Source of the DNA: Flavobacterium tyrosinilyticum
GTDB taxonomy: Bacteria; Bacteroidota; Bacteroidia; Flavobacteriales; Flavobacteriaceae
DNA: 64,000 nt
Assembly: GCF_023656565.1 (NCBI RefSeq)
Contig: NZ_JAMOKG010000001.1
Coordinates: 874,456 to 938,455, forward strand
Reading direction: 5' to 3'
Numbering within the stretch: the stretch's first letter is position 1; every line of letters starts with the position of its first letter. This document shows positions 5,779 to 14,180 of this stretch, one piece after another. The notes below the pieces were generated by a model, which made no database searches, was not told the origin of the DNA, and worked only from the letters and a program-made list of their open reading frames with translations. Made by a program: the position numbers and the translations under genes.

Positions 5779-7554
5779 TTAAATATTATTCGCAAACTGA
5801 GCTGGAGACACTCCAGTTCTTTTGCGAAATGATTTTGCAAAAGATACGGCATTTTTAAAACCAACACTTTCTGCAATTGCCTGTGTCGAATATTTTCGAT
5901 ACAAATGGTTTGTAATCATCTGATTGATAACATAGTTAATTTTCAATTCATTAGAATATTCACTAAAAGATTTTCCAAATCTTTTATTCACTACATAAGA
6001 CAAATAAGTAGTATTGGTCTTTATTTTTTTTGCAGCATACGAAAGCGTAAAATCGGCATTTAAGTATTCTAGCTTTTCTTCCAAAAGCAATAGTTTTTCT
6101 ACTATTTTATTTTCTTTGGCTTCGTCGATACTCAAATTAGCATTTTCTTTTTTCAAGGCAACATCCTCTACTTCTAGAATTTCTGTTACTATTGCTTCGG
6201 CTGCAACTTGCTCAGTTTCTGTTTTTTCAAGTTCTTTCCTTTCCAGATTAGCTTTGAACTCTTCAATTAAAGCGTTCATTTTCTTTTGCGCTTTGTTTTT
6301 ATCCCTAATATTTTTTATGAGAAAAAACACAATTCCAATTACGAGAATAACATAAAATATTTTCAATGCTTTATTCCAAAACACTTCATATTTATACTTC
6401 TCCTGAACGCTAAGCATTTCTCCACTAAGATCTGCCGTACCCAATTTATAGTTAACCTCTAATGCTTCATCTCTTAGATTCCCCTCATATTTTTCGTAAG
6501 AATCCAAGTATAGCTTAGAGTGCTTGTAGGCTAGCTCAGGTTCATTTTTAATACTGTAAATCTTAGCCTGTATATAATTAGACCTAAAAAAACTAATGTC
6601 GACCTTTTTATTTTTTTGACTAATAGAATCTACCTTTTTTAAAAATATAAGTGCTCTATCATATTTTTTAATCGAATAATAAAGATCTCCTAAATTAAAA
6701 CAAGCAACTTGATATAGAGATTCATTATCCACTTGTTTTGCATAAAAAGAGATATCGTAATAAATTTTTTCGGCGTTGGTAAAGTCCTTTTTAAACACAT
6801 AAATATTACCTAAACTAAGTTTAGCAGTAGTCTTGTTGTCAATAAATTTATCCGAATACGCTACACTTTTTTTATAATAATATTCTGCAGAATCTAATAA
6901 ATAGCTTTTTTGACGATTTTTAGAATAATATCCTTCATAAGAATTTCCGAGATTGGTATACGTGTTACTTTTAGAATTTTGAAACTGATCTTTTTCGTAT
7001 AGACTCTCATTCTTGTCTAAGAATGCTTCATTTTGTTTTAAGATTTTTATAGATAACTGATAGTTGCCAACACTTTCATTAAGCAAAGCAATATTGGCTT
7101 TGAATTTTACAATTTGAACAACATCATTTATTTTAGAAGAAAGCTTAACTCCTTCCTGATAGCTACCTAGAGCCTTACCATAATTAGATCTTTTCCAATA
7201 AGTAAGACCTCTATAGTTACACAGATAGGCTTGCAGTTTTGTTTTTTCATTTGACTCAGGAATCTTGCTTAATTGCTTTATCGCTTCTGCATACATTTTA
7301 TCAGACTTATCAGCATTTCCTTTTAACTGATACAAATACGAACCTGCCCCATAAGCAAAAGCTTTGTGCATGTCATTTTTAGACTTAAGCATCTGATTAA
7401 CATAGCCTAAGCCTTCATCATTATCTCCATTAACACTAAAGCGGATTTTATCCTGTAATTCTAAGTACTTTTCTTCTGTAAGCTCTCCATTGTTTTGAGC
7501 CGCTCCACTGAAAAGTGTTAGTAATAAAAAGAAAAAAGAGATGATCAGCCTCAT
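5779..7554 (-). CDS. Membrane-spanning TPR / AraC-type regulator
   Basis: 591 residues. A signal peptide (1-19) is followed by TPR-like helices (about 25-380, with typical GDLYYSIKKYDRAL repeats), one transmembrane helix (about 396-414), a charged coiled-coil stretch (420-500) and a C-terminal AraC-type helix-turn-helix (about 485-591, ending TGVSPAQFANNI). The layout puts the TPR part in the periplasm and the DNA-binding part in the cytoplasm, so it can act as a one-protein sensor-regulator. It converges on the five-copy peptide array with only 20 bp between stop codons. Sensing of an exported peptide by the TPR domain is an inference from context; the regulated promoter is not known. Confidence 0.88.
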   Translation of the reverse strand: MRLIISFFFLLLTLFSGAAQNNGELTEEKYLELQDKIRFSVNGDNDEGLGYVNQMLKSKNDMHKAFAYGAGSYLYQLKGNADKSDKMYAEAIKQLSKIPESNEKTKLQAYLCNYRGLTYWKRSNYGKALGSYQEGVKLSSKINDVVQIVKFKANIALLNESVGNYQLSIKILKQNEAFLDKNESLYEKDQFQNSKSNTYTNLGNSYEGYYSKNRQKSYLLDSAEYYYKKSVAYSDKFIDNKTTAKLSLGNIYVFKKDFTNAEKIYYDISFYAKQVDNESLYQVACFNLGDLYYSIKKYDRALIFLKKVDSISQKNKKVDISFFRSNYIQAKIYSIKNEPELAYKHSKLYLDSYEKYEGNLRDEALEVNYKLGTADLSGEMLSVQEKYKYEVFWNKALKIFYVILVIGIVFFLIKNIRDKNKAQKKMNALIEEFKANLERKELEKTETEQVAAEAIVTEILEVEDVALKKENANLSIDEAKENKIVEKLLLLEEKLEYLNADFTLSYAAKKIKTNTTYLSYVVNKRFGKSFSEYSNELKINYVINQMITNHLYRKYSTQAIAESVGFKNAVSFAKSFRKRTGVSPAQFANNI

Positions 7555-7573
7555 TAAGTTTGTTTTTGGAATT

Positions 7574-7581
7574 CAAAAATA
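7574..7581 (-). promoter_or_regulatory. -7 promoter element of the TPR-AraC gene
   Basis: The complement reads TATTTTTG, a match to the Bacteroidota -7 consensus TAnnTTTG, 19 bp upstream of the start codon. A TTG lies 23 bp further upstream (complement of 7605-7607). Confidence 0.6.
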
Positions 7582-7671
7582 GTCTATAAATTATCAATAA
7601 ACTACAATTTATTTGCCAAATTCCTATTAATTTTATTTTTACCATAAAAAAATATAACAATTTTATACCTA

Positions 7672-7699
7672 TTTGTTATATTTTTATTATGTAAATTTG
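7672..7699 (+). promoter_or_regulatory. Promoter of the glutaryl-CoA dehydrogenase gene
   Basis: TTTG at 7672-7675 and TAAATTTG at 7692-7699 with a 16-bp gap. Transcription should start near 7706. This rules out an in-frame TTG at 7702 as the start and supports ATG 7720. Confidence 0.75.
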
Positions 7700-7719
7700 C
7701 TTTGCTAAAATTAAATAAC

Positions 7720-8898
7720 ATGAAACCAGACCTATTTCAATCTCCAGATTACTATAACTTAGACGATTTGCTAACAGACGAACACAAATTAGTTCGCGAA
7801 TCTGCACGTGCGTGGGTTAAAAGAGAAGTTTCTCCTATAATAGAAGAATATGCTCAAAAAGCCGAATTTCCTAAACAAATTATAAAAGGTCTTGGCGAAA
7901 TTGGTGGTTTCGGTCCTTATATTCCTGTAGAATATGGAGGCGCAGGACTAGATCAAATTTCTTATGGCTTGATTATGCAGGAAATTGAAAGAGGCGATTC
8001 TGGCGTAAGATCGACCTCATCTGTACAATCTTCTTTGGTCATGTATCCTATATGGAAATATGGAAATGAAGAACAAAGAATGAAATACTTGCCAAAATTA
8101 GCTACAGGAGAATTTATTGGCTGTTTTGGTTTAACAGAACCCGATCATGGTTCAGATCCAGGAAGCATGATTACCAATTTTAAAGACATGGGTGATCATT
8201 ATCTTTTAAATGGTGCCAAAATGTGGATCTCAAATGCTCCGTTTGCAGATATTGCTATTGTTTGGGCTAAAAATGAAGAAGGCCGTATTCACGGATTAAT
8301 AGTAGAACGTGGCATGGAAGGGTTTTCGACTCCAGAAACGCACAATAAATGGTCGCTTCGTGCATCTGCAACAGGTGAGCTTATTTTTGATAACGTAAAA
8401 GTTCCAAAAGAAAACCTTTTACCAAATAAGTCTGGTTTGGGCGCACCGCTTGGCTGTTTAGATTCTGCTCGTTACGGAATCGCATGGGGAGCAATTGGCG
8501 CCGCAATGGACTGTTATGACACTGCTTTAAGATATGCAAAAGAGAGAATCCAATTCGGAAAACCAATTGGAGGAACTCAATTACAGCAAAAAAAATTGGC
8601 CGAAATGATTACCGAAATCACAAAAGCACAATTATTAACTTGGCGTTTAGGTGTTTTAAGAAACGAAGGAAAAGCTACAACTGCACAGATTTCTATGGCA
8701 AAACGCAACAACGTAAACATGGCAATTACCATTGCGCGCGAAGCAAGACAAATGCTTGGAGGTATGGGAATCACAGGCGAATACTCTATTATGCGCCACA
8801 TGATGAACCTTGAAAGTGTGATTACATACGAAGGAACTCACGATATACATTTATTAATAACTGGAATGGATGTAACTGGAATCCCTGCGTTTAAATAA
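7720..8898 (+). CDS. gcdH: Glutaryl-CoA dehydrogenase (acyl-CoA dehydrogenase family)
   Basis: 392 residues. This flavoprotein oxidises and decarboxylates glutaryl-CoA to crotonyl-CoA in lysine/tryptophan breakdown, passing electrons to ETF. It has the three acyl-CoA dehydrogenase parts: N-terminal helices, middle beta domain (GCFGLTEPDHGSDPGSM) and C-terminal helices (RYGIAWGAIGAAMDC, ERIQFGKPI). The C-terminal ITYEGTHDIH segment carries the catalytic Glu at the position typical of glutaryl-CoA dehydrogenases. The start is ATG 7720 because the promoter overlaps any earlier start. It is a single-gene unit followed by a terminator. Confidence 0.93.
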   Translation: MKPDLFQSPDYYNLDDLLTDEHKLVRESARAWVKREVSPIIEEYAQKAEFPKQIIKGLGEIGGFGPYIPVEYGGAGLDQISYGLIMQEIERGDSGVRSTSSVQSSLVMYPIWKYGNEEQRMKYLPKLATGEFIGCFGLTEPDHGSDPGSMITNFKDMGDHYLLNGAKMWISNAPFADIAIVWAKNEEGRIHGLIVERGMEGFSTPETHNKWSLRASATGELIFDNVKVPKENLLPNKSGLGAPLGCLDSARYGIAWGAIGAAMDCYDTALRYAKERIQFGKPIGGTQLQQKKLAEMITEITKAQLLTWRLGVLRNEGKATTAQISMAKRNNVNMAITIAREARQMLGGMGITGEYSIMRHMMNLESVITYEGTHDIHLLITGMDVTGIPAFK

Positions 8899-8933
8899 TT
8901 GATAATTATTAAAATATATACAAAATCAATCTT

Positions 8934-8963
8934 AAAAAGCTTCTTCTAACAGAGAAGCTTTTT
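8934..8963 (+). terminator. Terminator after gcdH
   Basis: An 11-bp stem, AAAAAGCTTCT (8934-8944) / AGAAGCTTTTT (8953-8963), with an 8-nt loop and a U-run built into the right arm. Confidence 0.8.
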
Positions 8964-8970
8964 ATCTTTG
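8963..8970 (+). promoter_or_regulatory. -7 promoter element of the DUF3050 gene
   Basis: TATCTTTG matches TAnnTTTG and overlaps the last base of the preceding terminator. The start codon is 19 bp further on. No clear TTG is seen at the proper distance because that position lies in the terminator stem. Confidence 0.6.
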
Positions 8971-8988
8971 CATTAAAATTTTTTTAAA

Positions 8989-9771
8989 ATGAATATCGAA
9001 ACGATAAACAAAAGCATACAAACACAAAAAGACCAACTATTACATCATTCTTTATACAATAAGATTCAAAACATAGATGATTTACACAGCTTTCTAGAAA
9101 CACACGTTTATGCTGTTTGGGATTTTATGTCACTTTTAAAAGCATTGCAGGCCAAACTTACTTGCACAACAACACCTTGGTTTGCAACTAAAAACCCAGA
9201 AACTCGTTATTTAATTAACGAAATTGTTCTTGCAGAAGAAACCGATTTGACAATTGACGGAAGAAGACAAAGCCACTACGAAATGTATCTGGAAGCAATG
9301 GAAGCTTGTGGAGCCAATACAACTGGAGTTTTAAACTTTTTATCAGATGTACATTCCCTTCAAAATATATTTGTTGCCATCAAACAAAGTTCATTACATC
9401 CAAATGTAAAATCTTTCCTTGATTTTACTTTTAGAGTTATCGAAGAAGGAAAACCACACGAAATTGCCGCTGCATTTACCTTTGGAAGAGAAGATTTGAT
9501 TCCGAGTATGTTTACTCAGATTTTGAAAAATTTCCAGAAAAACCTTCCGGATACAGATCTAACAAAATTGCTATACTATTTTGAAAGACATATCGAATTG
9601 GATGCCGACGAGCATGGACCAATGGCTATGCAAATGATTACAGAACTATGTGAAGAAGATGCTCAAAAATGGAAAGAGGTTGAAGAAGTTTCAATTCTTG
9701 CCTTAGAAAGACGTATCGCACTTTGGAACGCCATCGAAGAAGAAATCGTGATGAAAACCGAAATGGTTTAA
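8989..9771 (+). CDS. DUF3050 family protein (haem-oxygenase-like helical fold)
   Basis: 260 residues, mostly helical, no signal peptide. The segment HVYAVWDFMSLLKALQAKLTC and the later HIELDADEHGPMA are typical of DUF3050 proteins, which share a haem-oxygenase-like fold with conserved His/Glu residues that could bind metal. The length is normal for the family. The biochemical role is not established. It sits alone between two terminators, so the neighbours give no clue. Confidence 0.8.
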   Translation: MNIETINKSIQTQKDQLLHHSLYNKIQNIDDLHSFLETHVYAVWDFMSLLKALQAKLTCTTTPWFATKNPETRYLINEIVLAEETDLTIDGRRQSHYEMYLEAMEACGANTTGVLNFLSDVHSLQNIFVAIKQSSLHPNVKSFLDFTFRVIEEGKPHEIAAAFTFGREDLIPSMFTQILKNFQKNLPDTDLTKLLYYFERHIELDADEHGPMAMQMITELCEEDAQKWKEVEEVSILALERRIALWNAIEEEIVMKTEMV

Positions 9772-9807
9772 AAACAAAATAAGTTATTTAACGTAACTCT
9801 TCTCTAA

Positions 9808-9859
9808 AAAATTCCAATAACTGAAACTGTTTTAACAACAGATAAGTTATTGGAATTTT
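9808..9859 (+). terminator. Long terminator hairpin after the DUF3050 gene
   Basis: 15-bp perfect arms AAAATTCCAATAACT (9808-9822) and AGTTATTGGAATTTT (9845-9859), with an inner CTGTT/AACAG pair, followed by GTTTTT. Confidence 0.8.
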
Positions 9860-9867
9860 GTTTTTCA

Positions 9868-9875
9868 TACCTTTG
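9868..9875 (+). promoter_or_regulatory. -7 promoter element of the first AraC gene
   Basis: TACCTTTG matches TAnnTTTG; TTG at 9850-9852 lies 15 bp upstream. The ATG is at 9904. Confidence 0.6.
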
Positions 9876-9903
9876 ACATTCAAACTGTTGAAAACACTTT
9901 CAA

Positions 9904-10677
9904 ATGAAAATTATCGATTTCATTCCAACAGAACAATTAAAGCCTTTTGTCAAAACTTACAGAATTATTGAAAGCGAAGACGAATTGACAAACAGGGTTT
10001 TGCCCAGCACTTCGCTAGCAATTGCTTTTCGCTGCAAAGGCGACGTCAATTATATTCAAGAAAATCGGCATGATAAATTACCCCTTTCTACAATTTCGGG
10101 TATTCGCAAATCTGTACGATTAATTAATTATGCAAAAGATACGGCAACTCTTGTCGTTCAGTTTAAAGAAGCTGGTGCTAAAGCTTTTTTTAAAGAACCG
10201 CTCCATGAATTATTTGAAGAAAGTGTTTCGCTCGACAACTTTATTCCACGGCAAAAAATTGCCATTATTGAAGAACTTTTAGCCGAAGCAAAAACCAACA
10301 ATCAAAAAATTGCAATTATAGAACAGTTTCTTTTATCAAGACTCCACAATTATAAACCAGACGATTTAATCTCGGCTGCCATTAATATCATACAATCTAA
10401 AAAAGGCATCGTTAAAATAAAAGAACTTTCCAATGCACTTTTTATCAGTCAAGATGCTTTTGAGAAAAGATTCCGAAAAACAATTGGATCATCTCCAAAA
10501 CAATTTTGTTATGTTGTTCGTATAAAATCGATTATCGATCACAAACAAAAAAACCAAAACCTTATCGATCTGGCTTTTGATGCGGGTTATTTTGACCAGC
10601 CTCACTTCAATAAAGACTTCAAATTGTTTACAGGACAAACTCCAACAGAGTTTTTCAACTTTCCTTCATTTTGGTAA
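9904..10677 (+). CDS. AraC-family transcriptional regulator with DUF6597-type N-domain
   Basis: 257 residues. The N-terminal part (FIPTEQLKPFVKTYRIIES) is of the DUF6597 sensor type common in Bacteroidota. The C-terminal third is an AraC HTH: KELSNALFISQDAFEKRFRKTIGSSPKQF, then FDAGYFDQPHFNKDFKLFTGQTPTEFF. It lies 67 bp upstream of a small secreted monooxygenase-fold gene on the same strand and may control it (inferred). A second regulator of the same type lies at 12258. Confidence 0.9.
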   Translation: MKIIDFIPTEQLKPFVKTYRIIESEDELTNRVLPSTSLAIAFRCKGDVNYIQENRHDKLPLSTISGIRKSVRLINYAKDTATLVVQFKEAGAKAFFKEPLHELFEESVSLDNFIPRQKIAIIEELLAEAKTNNQKIAIIEQFLLSRLHNYKPDDLISAAINIIQSKKGIVKIKELSNALFISQDAFEKRFRKTIGSSPKQFCYVVRIKSIIDHKQKNQNLIDLAFDAGYFDQPHFNKDFKLFTGQTPTEFFNFPSFW

Positions 10678-10744
10678 ATCAATGATTTTTTACAATGATT
10701 AGAGCTTCGTAATTCTGAATTTTACATCAATAAAAACAAGAATT

Positions 10745-11173
10745 ATGAAAACAAATCTTTTAATCGGAATTGTCTTTTTGACATTATTCAGCTATAGAAC
10801 AAATGCTCAATCAACAACAATCAATTCAGAAATTGAACCTAAAAAATCAGAAACCATGCAGCAAATTTTTATCGATAAATTTATTGTTCCCGAGAAATCA
10901 AAACAAGAATTTTTAGAACGGGTGCGAATCAACCGAAACTTTATAAAACATTTAAACGGATTTGTAAATGACAATGCTTACGAACGCGTTGATGAAAAAG
11001 GCAATTTAATTTACATTACAATTGCCGTTTGGGAAAATGAAACGGTCTTGAAAAGCGCCAAAGAAGCTGTACAAGCTTACTATAAAAAAGAAAGTTTTAA
11101 TATTTTTGAAATGTTTGAAAGACTTCACATTACTATGGAAAGAAATATTTACAAAGAAGCCACAAAACCGTAA
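10745..11173 (+). CDS. Secreted antibiotic-biosynthesis-monooxygenase (ABM) fold protein
   Basis: 142 residues. A signal peptide (1-21, ending NAQS) is followed by a single ferredoxin-like ABM domain (IFIDKFIVPEKSKQEFLERV ... GFVNDNAYERVDEKGNLIYITIAVWEN). Such small domains act as dimeric oxygenases or as plain stress/binding proteins; the substrate here is unknown. Probably co-regulated with the preceding AraC gene, judging by the short gap and same orientation. The export signal is unusual for this fold, which is mostly cytoplasmic. Confidence 0.75.
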   Translation: MKTNLLIGIVFLTLFSYRTNAQSTTINSEIEPKKSETMQQIFIDKFIVPEKSKQEFLERVRINRNFIKHLNGFVNDNAYERVDEKGNLIYITIAVWENETVLKSAKEAVQAYYKKESFNIFEMFERLHITMERNIYKEATKP

Positions 11174-11230
11174 CCAGTCATTTAACGTAACTATTTGTTT
11201 AAAGCGACTAGAATCTAATTGGAACAAATT

Positions 11231-11980
11231 ATGAAACCACATTTTAAACAAATAGTTATTATTATACTTTCAGTATTTCTTTTGAGCTGCAGTTCAGACG
11301 AAACTACTACCACAACTTCTCCCCCGGTTGTAACTCCACCTAAAACCACAGAACCACCAATTGCTAGCAAAGTAAATTATTTAGCTCTAGGCGACAGTTA
11401 TACCATTGGTCAAAGCGTGTGTGCTACATGCCGTTTTCCTGAGCAATTAAAGGCGAGTTTAAACGCCATGTACTCTAGTAGCATTTCTCTTAAAATAATC
11501 GCTACAACAGGCTGGACAACATCCAATTTAATTTCGGCCATTGATTCTCAAAATCCAGAATCCAATTACGATCTCGTAACACTTTTAATTGGTGTTAACA
11601 ATCAATTTCAGCATAGAAGTTTTTCTATTTACGAAAAAGAATTCCCAGAATTAGTCAACAAAGCCATTATGCTAGCCAAAGGCGACAGAAAAAATGTTGT
11701 CGTTATTTCTATTCCAGACTACGCTTATACTCCATACGGACAAGCTCTTGCAGGAAATCAAAGCGGTACAATTTCAACAGAAATTAACCAATACAATGCT
11801 TTTGCAGAGAAATACTGCAACACCAATCAAATTGCCTTTGTATCGATTACAGAAATCACGCGCGAAGGACTTAATAATCCTATTTTGGTTGCTTCAGATG
11901 GTTTGCATCCTTCAGAAGCCGCTTATAGAATGTTTGTCGATAAGATGATGCCAAAGGTTAAAATAGCACTGCAGGATTAA
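11231..11980 (+). CDS. SGNH/GDSL-family hydrolase, predicted lipoprotein
   Basis: 249 residues from ATG 11231; a TTG at 11219 is an unlikely start. The N-terminus is a lipoprotein signal (IILSVFLLSCSS), followed by a Thr/Pro linker. The catalytic blocks of the SGNH hydrolase fold are visible: LALGDSYTIG (Ser in GDSY), LIGVNNQFQ (block III) and SDGLHPSEAAY (Asp and His of block V). It is likely an esterase or deacylase acting on sugar or lipid esters outside the inner membrane. The substrate cannot be told. It stands alone. Confidence 0.88.
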   Translation: MKPHFKQIVIIILSVFLLSCSSDETTTTTSPPVVTPPKTTEPPIASKVNYLALGDSYTIGQSVCATCRFPEQLKASLNAMYSSSISLKIIATTGWTTSNLISAIDSQNPESNYDLVTLLIGVNNQFQHRSFSIYEKEFPELVNKAIMLAKGDRKNVVVISIPDYAYTPYGQALAGNQSGTISTEINQYNAFAEKYCNTNQIAFVSITEITREGLNNPILVASDGLHPSEAAYRMFVDKMMPKVKIALQD

Positions 11981-12022
11981 TATTTTTAATTTTTAGAAGC
12001 AGAAAACTCATTTTCAAAATCA

Positions 12023-12105
12023 CGTTTAGTCCCGCTATCCGCTTTATCTTTTGTGTTGAACCCCAACACAAAAGGATATCGCTTCTATCGGGGCTAGATT
12101 AGACG
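12023..12105. repeat. Palindromic intergenic element
   Basis: Inner arms TTTTGTGTTG (12049-12058) and CAACACAAAA (12064-12073) sit inside an outer imperfect pairing of TAGTCCCGCTATCCGC with GCTTCTATCGGGGCTA. Such elements are dispersed in Flavobacterium intergenic regions as I recall them. It can act as a bidirectional terminator for the SGNH gene. The 277-bp gap holds nothing else clear. Confidence 0.6.
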
Positions 12106-12257
12106 TTTTCGTTTTTTATAGAAAATAAACCTATTTTTGCTAAAATTGATTCTTCACGATTCAAATTCCACAAAAGCAGATTAAAAACTTCCTAAAAGAA
12201 AATCAAAGCGCCATAATAAAAGACAATCTTGATTTCGAATAAAGATTTACTATAAAC

Positions 12258-13070
12258 ATGCAAGTTTCACCTTCCAAAGAGTTATCGCCTTATATTAAAC
12301 ATTATCTGTTTTTAGATCATACTGAAACTGCTGTACAAAAATTTCGCCTGTTTTCTGATGGTAATACTGGTCTTGTATTTTCGGTAAAAAGCAAACTTAT
12401 TTCTGGAATTAATAAATACAAAATAAAAGAACATCTGCCCGATTCCTTTTTATACGGACAACTTAAAGGTTTTAAAGATCTTTATTCTGAAAATGAAATA
12501 ACGCTGATTATAGTCGTTTTTCAGCCCAACGGAATCCATCAATTATTAGACATTCCTGCTAATGAATTTCATGATGCTATTATTCCTGTTGAAGATGTAT
12601 TCGATGAAAAAATCAAAACCCTTCAAGAGAACCTGTTTCAGCAAAACAACTCAACACGTGTTCAATTGTTGAATTCTTTTTTTAAGTCCTTAATTGTAGC
12701 AAAACCAGCCTCAAATCAGTTTATAATAAATCATTCTTTACACTTTATCATTAACAGTAAAGGACATTTCTCCATAAAACAATTAGTCGACTATACCGGC
12801 TATACCGAAAGACATCTGGAAAGAAAATTCAAAGAATGCATTGGACTAAATCCGAAGAAATTTGGCAACGTTGTGAGACTACATCATTTTTTAAAATTAT
12901 TAAAAGGCAAATCTGACGATACCAATCTCACCACAATTTGTTACGATGCCGGATTTTCAGACCAATCACATTTAATAAAGGAATTTAAAAAACACACTGG
13001 AATTACTCCGACGGAATATTTTTATAACACTGGGAAATTAACCAATAATCTCATAAAAAGAACATTATAA
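12258..13070 (+). CDS. AraC-family transcriptional regulator with DUF6597-type N-domain
   Basis: 270 residues. The N-terminus MQVSPSKELSPYIKHYLFLD matches the DUF6597 sensor type, and the C-terminal AraC HTH reads IKQLVDYTGYTERHLERKFKECIGLNPKKF and YDAGFSDQSHLIKEFKKHTGITPTEYF. It is similar in architecture but not close in sequence to the regulator at 9904. The next gene, 71 bp downstream on the same strand, is a nitrilase-family amidase that has its own -7 box, so regulation of that gene is possible but unproven. Confidence 0.9.
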   Translation: MQVSPSKELSPYIKHYLFLDHTETAVQKFRLFSDGNTGLVFSVKSKLISGINKYKIKEHLPDSFLYGQLKGFKDLYSENEITLIIVVFQPNGIHQLLDIPANEFHDAIIPVEDVFDEKIKTLQENLFQQNNSTRVQLLNSFFKSLIVAKPASNQFIINHSLHFIINSKGHFSIKQLVDYTGYTERHLERKFKECIGLNPKKFGNVVRLHHFLKLLKGKSDDTNLTTICYDAGFSDQSHLIKEFKKHTGITPTEYFYNTGKLTNNLIKRTL

Positions 13071-13109
13071 AATGTCGGTTTTGTACAATTCATAACGTAT
13101 TGATCAAGC

Positions 13110-13117
13110 TATTTTTG
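13110..13117 (+). promoter_or_regulatory. -7 promoter element of the nitrilase gene
   Basis: TATTTTTG matches TAnnTTTG, 25 bp before the start codon. No well spaced TTG is seen. Confidence 0.45.
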
Positions 13118-13141
13118 ACTTAATTATTAATAGTTTACAAT

Positions 13142-14107
13142 ATGAAAAATCTAAAAATAGCCACAGCCCAGTTCGAAAATAAAAGTGGCGACAAAAACTA
13201 TAACTTATCTGTAATCGAAAAACTTTCTAAGAAAGCCTCTGCCGAAAGCTGCGATGTGATTTCTTTTCACGAATGTTCTATAACCGGATACACATTTGCA
13301 AGAAACTTATCGAAAGATCAAATGCTAGATTTGGCAGAATTGATTCCGAGTGGCGAAAGCATCTTAAAATTGATTGAAATTGCCAAAAACAACAACATTG
13401 TAATATTGGCGGGATTATTCGAAAAAGACGAAAATGATAATTTATTCAAAGCCTATATTTGTGTAGATAAAAATGGTTTAGTTGCTAAATATCGAAAATT
13501 ACATCCGTTTATAAACCCATATTTAACACCAGGAGATCGTTATTGTATTTTTGAAATTGAAGGCTGGAAATGTGGTATTTTAATTTGTTATGACAACAAT
13601 ATTATTGAAAACGTGCGTGCAACAAAACTTCTAGGTGCAGATATTATTTTTATGCCCCACGTAACGATGTGCACACCTTCTACCCGACCGGGTGCTGGTT
13701 TTGTAGCGCCACAGCTTTGGGAAAACCGCGAAGCAGATCCAACTTCATTACGATTAGAATTTGACGGAATGAAAGGCCGTGACTGGTTAATGAAATGGCT
13801 TCCGGCAAGAGCTTACGACAATGCCATTTATGCCATCTTTTCGAATCCAATTGGCATGGACGATGATCAATTAAAAAACGGCTGTTCTATGATTATTGAT
13901 CCTTTTGGAGATATTCTAGCCGAATGCCGCACTTTTGACGATTCTTTTGCAACGGCAATAATCACTCCTGAAAAATGCATTCAAGCTGGAGGACATCGCT
14001 ATATAAAAGCTAGAAGACCAGAATTGTACAGAGATATTATTGGTCAAAATCACGAATCTGAACAAAATGTGGTTTGGCTGAACTCTGATAAAAAAAGCAT
14101 AAATTAA
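13142..14107 (+). CDS. Nitrilase-superfamily carbon-nitrogen hydrolase
   Basis: 321 residues, cytoplasmic. The Glu-Lys-Cys triad of the superfamily is visible: FHECSITGY (Glu), KYRKLHPF (Lys) and CGILICYDNNI (Cys). It has a longer middle loop than minimal family members (CTPSTRPGAGFVAPQLWENR). The superfamily hydrolyses amides, N-carbamoyl compounds or nitriles; the exact substrate is not clear. It follows an AraC regulator and precedes a GNAT acetyltransferase with separate promoter signals. Confidence 0.88.
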   Translation: MKNLKIATAQFENKSGDKNYNLSVIEKLSKKASAESCDVISFHECSITGYTFARNLSKDQMLDLAELIPSGESILKLIEIAKNNNIVILAGLFEKDENDNLFKAYICVDKNGLVAKYRKLHPFINPYLTPGDRYCIFEIEGWKCGILICYDNNIIENVRATKLLGADIIFMPHVTMCTPSTRPGAGFVAPQLWENREADPTSLRLEFDGMKGRDWLMKWLPARAYDNAIYAIFSNPIGMDDDQLKNGCSMIIDPFGDILAECRTFDDSFATAIITPEKCIQAGGHRYIKARRPELYRDIIGQNHESEQNVVWLNSDKKSIN

Positions 14108-14139
14108 ACATTTAGCCTCTCTAAAGCTATTGAAAGATT

Positions 14140-14147
14140 TACCTTTG
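14140..14147 (+). promoter_or_regulatory. -7 promoter element of the GNAT gene
   Basis: TACCTTTG matches TAnnTTTG, 33 bp before ATG 14181. Confidence 0.5.
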
Positions 14148-14180
14148 AAGATTCATTAATCTACAGAATAAAGCCCAATA

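Noticed and set aside
6014..6355. 113-codon Ser/Phe-rich ORF opposite the TPR-AraC gene
   Set aside because: Composition is that of a shadow frame of a Lys/Glu-rich coiled coil.
7702..7719. TTG start six codons upstream for gcdH
   Set aside because: The promoter -7 box at 7692-7699 puts the transcript start at about 7706, after this codon.
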